From an uncultured Clostridia bacterium (GTDB taxonomy: Bacteria > Bacillota > Clostridia > UBA1381): DNA of 9,884 bases. Each line of letters opens with the position of its first letter. Positions within the stretch are counted from its first letter, which is position 1. The notes under the pieces were generated by a model. That model was not told where the DNA came from and did no database searches. It saw nothing but the letters and a program-made list of their open reading frames with translations. The position numbers and the translations under genes are program-made. Shown in pieces: positions 1 through 5,641 of the stretch. The DNA is taken from contig CAMFCK010000012.1 of assembly GCA_945948775.1 (NCBI GenBank), forward strand, positions 1 through 9,884, written 5' to 3'.

Positions 1-1044
1 GAAATTGCAAAGGACACGGATCTGTCCTATAAATACACCCGGCGGGGAAATCTTGTAGCGGTAATAACCGACGGCACAGCCGTGCTTGGTCTGGGCGATA
101 TCGGTCCGGAGGCAGGAATGCCGGTTATGGAGGGTAAATGTGCGCTGTTCAAGCGCTTCGCAGATGTTGACGCATTTCCTTTGTGCGTGCGTTCAAAGGA
201 CGTGGACGAAATAGTAAAAACCGTCAGCCTGATAGCCGGCAGCTTCGGCGGAATAAATCTTGAGGACATAAGTGCGCCGCGCTGTATTGAGATAGAGCGC
301 AGATTAAAAGAGATCTGCGATATTCCCGTATTCCATGACGATCAGCACGGAACAGCGGTAGTTGTTTTATCGGCGCTTTTAAATGCTCTTAAGGTAGCAG
401 GCAAACAAATCACCGACGTAAAAGCGGTGGTAAACGGCGCCGGCTCTGCAGGAATGGCTATTACGCGGCTGCTGGTGTCCTGCGGTCTTAAAAATGTTAT
501 TATGTGTGACAAATACGGCTCGCTCTGGCGCGGAAATTCCGAAATGAATGCGGAGCAGGCGCTTCTTGCACAGATTACCAATCCCGACAACATCAATTGC
601 ACCCTTGCCGAAGCGCTGCGCGGTGCGGATGTGTTCATCGGAGTTTCCGCACCGAATATTCTTACAGCGGACATGGTACGCAGCATGGCGGCTGACCCGG
701 TAGTATTCGCCATGGCAAATCCCGTTCCGGAAATCATGCCGGAGGATGCAAAAAAAGCCGGAGTAAAGGTCATAGGCACAGGGCGCTCTGATTATCCGAA
801 CCAAATCAATAATGTGCTGGCCTTTCCCGGGATCTTCAAGGGTGCGCTCTCGGTTCGCGCAAGTGATATAAACGATGAAATGAAGCTTGCCGCGGCAAGA
901 GCAATCGCAGGACTTATTTCTGAGAGCGAACTTTCGCCCGAATACATAATACCGGACGCGATAGATCCCCGCGTTGCCGACGCAGTAGCAAAGGCTGTCG
1001 CTGATGCGGCAGTATCAAGCGGCGTTGCACGAATAAAGGCATAA
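1..1044 (+). CDS. NAD(P)-dependent malic enzyme, C-terminal part (5' end outside window)
   Basis: Malic enzyme oxidatively decarboxylates malate to pyruvate and CO2 in the cytoplasm while reducing NAD(P). The frame is open from base 1 and ends at TAA 1042-1044, giving 347 residues; the family is usually about 390-480 residues, so an N-terminal stretch is missing. The order of motifs is typical. A GDIGPEAGMPVMEGK block (about 97-137) is followed by FHDDQHGTA near 331-357, a core malic-enzyme motif. A Rossmann NGAGSAG loop lies near 433-455. An Asp after the second strand (CDKYGSLWRG, about 505-534) resembles NAD-type enzymes, but cofactor preference is an inference. MANPVPE (about 712-732) and GTGRSDYPNQ (about 775-804) complete the C-terminal lobe. 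A hairpin terminator follows at 1080-1110. It is the most GC-rich gene here and looks like ordinary core metabolism. The maeA/maeB symbol is not resolved. Confidence 0.95.
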   Translation, partial: EIAKDTDLSYKYTRRGNLVAVITDGTAVLGLGDIGPEAGMPVMEGKCALFKRFADVDAFPLCVRSKDVDEIVKTVSLIAGSFGGINLEDISAPRCIEIERRLKEICDIPVFHDDQHGTAVVVLSALLNALKVAGKQITDVKAVVNGAGSAGMAITRLLVSCGLKNVIMCDKYGSLWRGNSEMNAEQALLAQITNPDNINCTLAEALRGADVFIGVSAPNILTADMVRSMAADPVVFAMANPVPEIMPEDAKKAGVKVIGTGRSDYPNQINNVLAFPGIFKGALSVRASDINDEMKLAAARAIAGLISESELSPEYIIPDAIDPRVADAVAKAVADAAVSSGVARIKA

Positions 1045-1079
1045 CCGAGGCAATATACAAAATGGACTGTTGAATTCAT

Positions 1080-1116
1080 AAGAGGGCATTGCTTAAAGCA
1101 GCGCCCTCTTCTCTTA
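1080..1116 (+). terminator. Rho-independent terminator after malic enzyme
   Basis: The arms AAGAGGGC (1080-1087) and GCCCTCTT (1103-1110) pair perfectly over 8 bp. Inside the loop, TGCT/AGCA (1090-1093/1097-1100) pairs again across a 2x2 internal loop. A T/C-rich run (TTCTCTTATT) follows on the plus strand, a rather impure U-tract. The position 36 bases after the malic enzyme stop fits a terminator. It could also stop transcription from the minus strand, but the T-run there is weak. Confidence 0.75.
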
Positions 1117-1311
1117 TTCCTGTATACGATATTGCCGGGGTGTTACTCCCTCAATTTTCTTGAACAAATTACTGAAATACTTAGCATCGCGGTAATTTAA
1201 CATATTCGCAATTTCATAAATTGCCAGATCAGGATCGCGCAGCAGTGATTTGGCTTTCTGTATTCTCTTATATGTGATATAGTCAATATAACGCATTTGT
1301 TCAGTGAGCAT
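1114..1311 (-). pseudogene. AraC-family C-terminal HTH fragment (gene remnant)
   Basis: The 65-residue frame matches only the last half of an AraC/XylS DNA-binding domain. It starts in the linker region (YIDYITYKRIQKAKSLL), includes the second helix-turn-helix (YEIANMLNYRDAKYFSNLFKK), and ends with the family's GVTPRQYR tail. A functional AraC protein has two HTH motifs (about 100 residues) plus, usually, a sensor domain; both the first HTH and any sensor are missing. A stop lies two codons upstream of the ATG (1315-1317), and reading 1312-1497 in the three minus-strand frames shows no AraC-like sequence. No Shine-Dalgarno sequence precedes the ATG. It is therefore most likely a truncated remnant. 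It is not a duplicate of the neighbouring regulator: the final turn (DAKYFSNLFKKIEGVTPRQYR) differs from NECYFSREFKKRIGVSPLMY. Confidence 0.7.
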
Positions 1312-1497
1312 TATTTATAAAGGTGTAAAGGTGAGGAAATTGAAAAAAGGTATTAGAATATTGATAATCTGATTTCAATCCGGACTATATTTCCCGCCCG
1401 TTCCCGGCACTTCCGAGAATATATGTTATTATCTGTTTGAGCATCTTTCGGTATATATTTTAAAAGTCATTACTGTAAACGGCAAAATTATTCCATT
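1312..1497. other. Spacer without recognisable gene
   Basis: These 186 AT-rich bases lie between the AraC fragment and the stop of the full AraC-family regulator. No coding stretch, tRNA or clear terminator hairpin was found on either strand. A GC-rich patch near 1391-1415 (CCCGCCCGTTCCCGGCAC) stands out from the surroundings but does not form a good stem by eye. Degraded sequence from the lost part of the neighbouring AraC gene would be expected here, but none is recognisable. Confidence 0.5.
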
Positions 1498-2292
1498 TTA
1501 TAATTGATTTTGTTTACTCATATACATCAGGGGCGACACTCCTATTCGTTTTTTAAACTCACGGCTAAAATAGCACTCATTATTAAAGCCGGACAATTCA
1601 GCCGTCTTTTGTACAGAATACATTCCGGTATCAAGCAGCGATTTGGCCCTGTTGATTTTAAGCATATTAATATATTTAAGCGGCGGCATACCGACTTTAT
1701 TTAGGAAAATCTTTCTGAAATACACATCGCTGATGCCGCACATCTCGGCCAGGTCCTTAATACTGATTATCTCATAGGCATAATGCTCACCAATATATTC
1801 TACGGCAGGGGCAATTATACTGAATTTTGAATCGGATATATATTCCAAGTTATATTCTGTCTGTATTTCTGCAAGTATATTGTATAACGCAGCCTTACAC
1901 CGCATATTACAGCCCGCTTTTTTCATTCTATACTCGTTCTCTGCCTTGACAAAAAGCTCCTGTACAGCAGACGGATTTTTTACCTTATATGAAAATGCTT
2001 CCTCATGAATATTATCTTCAAAATCAAAATTGATGGCATAACAGCCGCCCGGTTCAATAATATCGACAATATAATTTGAATTTTTCGGCAAATAAAGAAC
2101 TTCCTTTTCGCGCACAATTACAGTTTTGTTATTATCAAATAAATAATTCTTGACCCCGCTCTGATTATACACTATTCCGTGAAATCTCCTGTTTTTATGT
2201 ACGCTGTCGCCGCCTCCGGCAGGAACATATACAGCAACAGATAATTCCGTAATTTTAAAGTCATATGTCATAAAATTTTTCACAGTTTCCAT
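1498..2292 (-). CDS. AraC-family transcriptional regulator, probable activator of the adjacent glycyl radical enzyme
   Basis: This is a complete AraC/XylS-type regulator of 264 residues from ATG 2290-2292. The in-frame TTG at 2304 would add four residues. An AAAGGA lies just upstream of this ATG, unusually close, and another ATG lies at 2271, so the start is not settled. The N-terminal half (about residues 30-100, counted from the TTG) has a cupin-like sensing pattern: HGIVYNQSG, then LYLPKNSNYIVDI, then CYAINFDFED. The C-terminal half holds two helix-turn-helix motifs, about 182-200 (IKDLAEMCGISDVYFRKIF) and 231-255 (VQKTAELSGF.NECYFSREFKK), ending in the family's GVSPLMY. The gene diverges from the radical enzyme and has its own promoter. 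AraC proteins in this position usually sense the substrate and activate the neighbouring gene; the ligand here is unknown. Confidence 0.92.
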   Translation of the reverse strand: METVKNFMTYDFKITELSVAVYVPAGGGDSVHKNRRFHGIVYNQSGVKNYLFDNNKTVIVREKEVLYLPKNSNYIVDIIEPGGCYAINFDFEDNIHEEAFSYKVKNPSAVQELFVKAENEYRMKKAGCNMRCKAALYNILAEIQTEYNLEYISDSKFSIIAPAVEYIGEHYAYEIISIKDLAEMCGISDVYFRKIFLNKVGMPPLKYINMLKINRAKSLLDTGMYSVQKTAELSGFNNECYFSREFKKRIGVSPLMYMSKQNQL

Positions 2293-2325
2293 ATCCTTTG
2301 CCAAAAAAATATTTCATCTGTATTA

Positions 2326-2354
2326 ATTATATATTTTTGTTTTGAAATAGTCAA
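2326..2354 (-). promoter_or_regulatory. sigma-70-type promoter of the AraC-family gene
   Basis: On the minus strand, TTGACT (2354-2349) is separated by exactly 17 bases from a perfect TATAAT (2331-2326). Transcription should start near 2319, leaving a leader of about 27 bases before the ATG at 2292. Both boxes are near consensus, so the regulator is probably made constitutively unless the inverted repeat just upstream of the -35 box holds an operator. Confidence 0.7.
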
Positions 2355-2358
2355 GCAG

Positions 2359-2396
2359 TATCAGAATATGAATGGTATTTTTTATACATTCTGATA
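2359..2396. repeat. Perfect 9-bp inverted repeat between the divergent promoters, candidate operator
   Basis: TATCAGAAT (2359-2367) is repeated inverted as ATTCTGATA (2388-2396), with a 20-base spacer and arm centres 29 bases apart. The right arm overlaps the start of the glycyl-radical-enzyme -10 box, and the left arm sits four bases upstream of the regulator's -35 box. A smaller GTAT/ATAC pair (2375-2378/2384-2387) lies inside. The position is right for an operator controlling one or both promoters, or for a hairpin. AraC proteins usually bind direct repeats, so who binds here is an inference. Confidence 0.55.
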
Positions 2397-2400
2397 TAAT
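2372..2400 (+). promoter_or_regulatory. Promoter of the glycyl radical enzyme operon
   Basis: A perfect TATAAT lies at 2395-2400. At 17-base spacing the -35 position reads ATGGTA (2372-2377), only three of six matches to TTGACA. A strong -10 with a poor -35 is typical of activator-dependent promoters. Transcription would start near 2407, leaving a leader of about 23 bases, with AAGGAG (2416-2421) placed 8 bases before the ATG at 2430. Confidence 0.65.
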
Positions 2401-2429
2401 AGTATTAGCTTATATAAGGAGATGACACT

Positions 2430-4667
2430 ATGTTTAAAACCTTTAATCAAGACAGAACATATCTAGAAAATAAGTATCACAAAACCTCGGAGCCTTTTGA
2501 TGCGTTTAATCCATCAATTTATCATGGCTATGATTACGACGCAGCAACCGGTCTGAATGATGACGGCATAAAACAGGGCTTGGCTGAATTATACGGGCAA
2601 ATCAAGGATCTTCCTCACCCCGTATCTAAGGCAAAAGCAGTAGAATTCGTACTCGACAATACCCGTATTGACGTAAATGAGCATGACTATTTCATAGGAA
2701 TAAACAGCTGGAACCGCGAAATCGCCGCTGTTACAATATCAAAATGGCATGAGGATGTTTACTCCAATTTTATACCGGAGGTAAATGCAATCTTTAAAGA
2801 CCATCAAAAAGCATTTACCTTTGATACATGGGCTGATTATGACCATAGCGTTCCCGACTGGAATACCATTCTGGATTTAGGCTTTACGGGCATATTAAGC
2901 CGTGCAAGGGATTACCGGAAAAAGCACGAACAAAACGCTCCGCTTACACCCAAACAGGCTGCATATTTCGACGCAATCGAAATAGAATACACGGCAATAA
3001 TACGTTTTGTTGACCGCCTATACCGATATTCGCTCACAAAAACGCATAAAAAAGCTCAAAAAATATCAGAGTGCCTTCTGCAGCTTCGCGACGGCGCACC
3101 GCGAAACATTTACGAAGCCATGCAGCTGATGTACATATATTTTATGATTTGCGAATGTATTGAACATCTTCGTGTGCGTTCGATAGGAAACGGTCTCGAT
3201 TCCACCCTTTACAAATTCTATAAGAACGACATTGAAAACGGAGTATTTACAAAGGAGGAAATAGGAGAATTTCTGGCATATTTTATGATGCAGTTTTCTG
3301 CAATAGGCAATTACTGGGGACATCCGTTCTACATGGCAGGCACGGGCGAACACGGCGAAAGTCTGGTAAACGATCTTTCATACCTGATACTGGACGTATA
3401 CAAGGAAATCGGAATTTACAATCCGAAAATACAAGTCAAAATAAATTATAACACCCCGACCGCATTCACGGATAAAATAATCGACATGATCCGAAACGGC
3501 AGAAGCAGTTTTGTATTTATGTGCGAGCCGGGCATGACAAAAGCAATGATGAGCCTTGGCGTAACCTACAACGAAGCGCGCACCTGTGATGTGAAGGGCT
3601 GTTATGAATTTGCAGTACGCGCCAATGAGGTTTCAACCGCGCCGCTGTACATTAACCTTTTAAAATCGGTCAATCTTGCCATAAACAACGGCGTAGACAC
3701 CTTTACCGGCAAGGAGCTCGGAATTAAAACCGGAGAGCATTTTGACGATTTTGACAGCTTCTATCAGGCGTATCTGGCACAGCTTAGTCATATACTGGAT
3801 ATATCCACAGCTCTTGTAGACAAGGTTGAGAGGTATCTTGAATATATTAATCCTACGCCCATGTTTTCAGCAGTTTCAAGGCACAGCCTCGAACATATGC
3901 AAGATGCTTATGCTTTTGGTTCAAAATACAATAATACTATTATTCTGCATGTCGGTTTTGCAAGCGCGGTGGACTCGCTTATGGCTGTGAAGCAATTTGT
4001 ATTCGATGAACAGCTTGTTTCCTTTGACGAGCTTAAAACAGTGCTTGCGCAAAACTGGTCGGGATATGAAAGGCTTCGTGCTAAAATTCTCAATTCACCT
4101 CACAAATTCGGCAATAATGATCCCGAAACAGATATGTATGCAGCGGCTCTTTCACACTGGCTGTGCATGAAGGAAAATCAGCGTCCGAACGCAAGAGGCG
4201 GCATTTATAAAGCCGCAATGCATTCAGCCCTGCACTTTCGCAGAATGGGCGCAGTAACGACAGCAACCCCTGACGGCAGGCTTAGCGGAGAAGAAATGTC
4301 AAAGAACATTTCACCGGTCATGGGTATGGACAAAAACGGCATCACAGCACTTCTGCATTCAGTTGCCGCAGTAGATCCTTCGCTTTACACCGAGGACTTC
4401 TGTGTTGATGTTATGCTTCACCCATCAGCAGTAAGCGGAAATGACGGTCTTGCCGCGATGACTGCACTGTTAAGAACCTATATGAAAAATGACGGCATTT
4501 CCATACATTTTAACATATTTGATGCAGATACTTTAAGAGACGCGCAGCTGCATCCGGAAAGGTATCAGAATTTACAGGTACGTGTGTGCGGCTGGAACGT
4601 ACTGTGGAACAATATGAGCCGTGATGAGCAGGATATGTATATCCGCCGCGCGGATGCGATCCGATAA
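2430..4667 (+). CDS. Glycyl radical enzyme of the pyruvate formate-lyase superfamily, substrate unknown
   Basis: This cytoplasmic enzyme of 745 residues carries the two hallmarks of the family. The thiyl-radical Cys is C391 within VKGCYEF (388-394), with Glu 393 two residues on, as in dehydratase, C-S/C-N lyase and arylacetate decarboxylase members. True pyruvate formate-lyase has adjacent Cys-Cys, which is absent. The radical Gly is G721 in RVCGW (718-722), 24 residues from the end, in the usual place. Trp after the Gly is unlike the common Tyr. A second Cys, C386, lies just before the active-site Cys. After the site, NLLKSVNLAINNGVDTFTGKELG resembles the family's usual continuation. The protein is somewhat shorter than most relatives (about 780-850) and has no N-terminal extension of the kind used for microcompartment targeting. 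The start is fixed by AAGGAG 8 bases upstream. The activase follows 24 bases downstream. Which reaction it catalyses cannot be read from the sequence. Confidence 0.93.
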   Translation: MFKTFNQDRTYLENKYHKTSEPFDAFNPSIYHGYDYDAATGLNDDGIKQGLAELYGQIKDLPHPVSKAKAVEFVLDNTRIDVNEHDYFIGINSWNREIAAVTISKWHEDVYSNFIPEVNAIFKDHQKAFTFDTWADYDHSVPDWNTILDLGFTGILSRARDYRKKHEQNAPLTPKQAAYFDAIEIEYTAIIRFVDRLYRYSLTKTHKKAQKISECLLQLRDGAPRNIYEAMQLMYIYFMICECIEHLRVRSIGNGLDSTLYKFYKNDIENGVFTKEEIGEFLAYFMMQFSAIGNYWGHPFYMAGTGEHGESLVNDLSYLILDVYKEIGIYNPKIQVKINYNTPTAFTDKIIDMIRNGRSSFVFMCEPGMTKAMMSLGVTYNEARTCDVKGCYEFAVRANEVSTAPLYINLLKSVNLAINNGVDTFTGKELGIKTGEHFDDFDSFYQAYLAQLSHILDISTALVDKVERYLEYINPTPMFSAVSRHSLEHMQDAYAFGSKYNNTIILHVGFASAVDSLMAVKQFVFDEQLVSFDELKTVLAQNWSGYERLRAKILNSPHKFGNNDPETDMYAAALSHWLCMKENQRPNARGGIYKAAMHSALHFRRMGAVTTATPDGRLSGEEMSKNISPVMGMDKNGITALLHSVAAVDPSLYTEDFCVDVMLHPSAVSGNDGLAAMTALLRTYMKNDGISIHFNIFDADTLRDAQLHPERYQNLQVRVCGWNVLWNNMSRDEQDMYIRRADAIR

Positions 4668-4691
4668 AAGTGGCAAAAGGAACTGACGCAA

Positions 4692-5576
4692 ATGACAACA
4701 GCAATTATATCTGATATAAAAAGATTTTCTGTTCATGACGGCGACGGCATTCGAACGACTGTATTTCTTAAAGGCTGCCCTTTAAACTGCGTATGGTGTC
4801 ATAACCCGGAAGGCATTTCGCCGAAGCCGCAGTTAGCTTATTATAAAGATAAATGCCTGTCCTGCGGTGAATGTGCAGACATCTGCTCTGCACATTCGCT
4901 GTCCGGCGGACTTCACTTGTATGACAGAGAAAAATGTATCGGCTGCGGTCGGTGCGAAAAAATTTGTCTAGGAAACGCGCTGAAATTTTACGGCAGAAGG
5001 ACTGATGTTGATTCGCTTGTTACGTTGCTGCTCGAAGATAAGGATTTTTACGATAATTCCGGAGGCGGAGTAACCGTATCCGGCGGAGAGCCGCTGATGC
5101 AGGCGGATTTTTGTACAGAACTGTTAAAAAAACTCAAGGAAAACGCAATCCACACCGCAGTTGACACCTGCGGCTGTGTGTCTAAAGAAGCATTTGTCAA
5201 GGTAATTCCGTACACAGATATTTTCCTTTTTGATGTAAAAGCAATAAGCGAGGAGGTTCACCTATACTGCACCGGACTATCAAATCGCATTATCCTTGAA
5301 AATCTCCGATACATAGACAGACTCGGCATACAGACAGAAATACGTATTCCGTACGTACCCGACTATAATTCGGGTGAAATCGAAAAAATCGGTATGTTTT
5401 TAAGCAAGCTTAACTGTATAACAAAGGTTAAAGTTCTGCCGTACCATAATTTTGCCGGTTCAAAATATCAGTCGCTCGGTATGAAAAACCGCCTTCCCGA
5501 AAAACTGCCCTCCGATGAGGATATCACATCGGCGGTCAATATTTTAATTTCATACGGTCTTAATGCCCAAGGGTAA
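4692..5576 (+). CDS. Glycyl radical enzyme activating enzyme (radical SAM, with two extra 4Fe-4S clusters)
   Basis: The 294-residue protein generates the glycyl radical on G721 of the upstream enzyme, using S-adenosylmethionine and a reduced iron-sulfur cluster. The radical-SAM site is C29-X3-C33-X2-C36 in GCPLNCVWCHNPEG, preceded by FSVHDGDGIRTTVF. Two ferredoxin-like CX2CX2CX3C clusters follow (C55, C58, C61, C65 and C82, C85, C88, C92). This insert is typical of activases for non-PFL glycyl radical enzymes and is absent from the short PFL activase. GGGVTVSGGEPL (124-135) is the SAM-binding region. It starts at ATG 4692 after AAAAGGA (4675-4681). It lies in the same operon as the enzyme, and a strong terminator follows. 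Length and motif order look complete. The pairing with the preceding gene is inferred from adjacency but is the rule for this family. Confidence 0.95.
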   Translation: MTTAIISDIKRFSVHDGDGIRTTVFLKGCPLNCVWCHNPEGISPKPQLAYYKDKCLSCGECADICSAHSLSGGLHLYDREKCIGCGRCEKICLGNALKFYGRRTDVDSLVTLLLEDKDFYDNSGGGVTVSGGEPLMQADFCTELLKKLKENAIHTAVDTCGCVSKEAFVKVIPYTDIFLFDVKAISEEVHLYCTGLSNRIILENLRYIDRLGIQTEIRIPYVPDYNSGEIEKIGMFLSKLNCITKVKVLPYHNFAGSKYQSLGMKNRLPEKLPSDEDITSAVNILISYGLNAQG

Positions 5577-5591
5577 ATGTATACCACTATA

Positions 5592-5628
5592 AAAATGCGT
5601 CACAGCAAGGTTTACTGTGACGCATTTT
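5592..5628. terminator. Strong bidirectional Rho-independent terminator between converging operons
   Basis: AAAATGCGTCACAG (5592-5605) pairs perfectly with CTGTGACGCATTTT (5615-5628), a 14-bp stem around a 9-base loop. On the plus strand a T-rich run follows (TTTTCATTATCATATTTTT), ending the activase transcript. On the minus strand the A-run at 5591-5595 gives U residues after the same stem, ending the secreted-protein transcript, which stops at 5642. One structure therefore serves both directions. Confidence 0.9.
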
Positions 5629-5641
5629 CATTATCATATTT

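Noticed and set aside
342..804. Two long minus-strand open frames opposite malic enzyme
   Set aside because: They lie entirely antisense to a well-conserved malic enzyme frame, have low-complexity composition and no ribosome binding site; they are shadows of the real gene.
1321..1380. Possible start of a further AraC HTH in front of the fragment at 1114-1311
   Set aside because: Reading all three minus-strand frames showed stops and no residues typical of the first HTH.
1504..1704. Plus-strand 66-residue frame opposite the AraC-family regulator
   Set aside because: It is antisense to the conserved HTH region and has no ribosome binding site or recognisable domain.
2305..2429. Riboswitch or attenuator in the divergent intergenic region
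   Set aside because: The likely transcripts start at about 2407 (plus) and 2319 (minus), leaving leaders of under 30 bases, too short for a riboswitch; the inverted repeat lies outside both leaders.
2430..4667. Annotation as true pyruvate formate-lyase (pflB)
   Set aside because: The adjacent Cys-Cys pair required for formate acetyltransferase chemistry is not present; the site is Gly-Cys-Tyr-Glu, and the activase has the two extra clusters that the PFL activase lacks.
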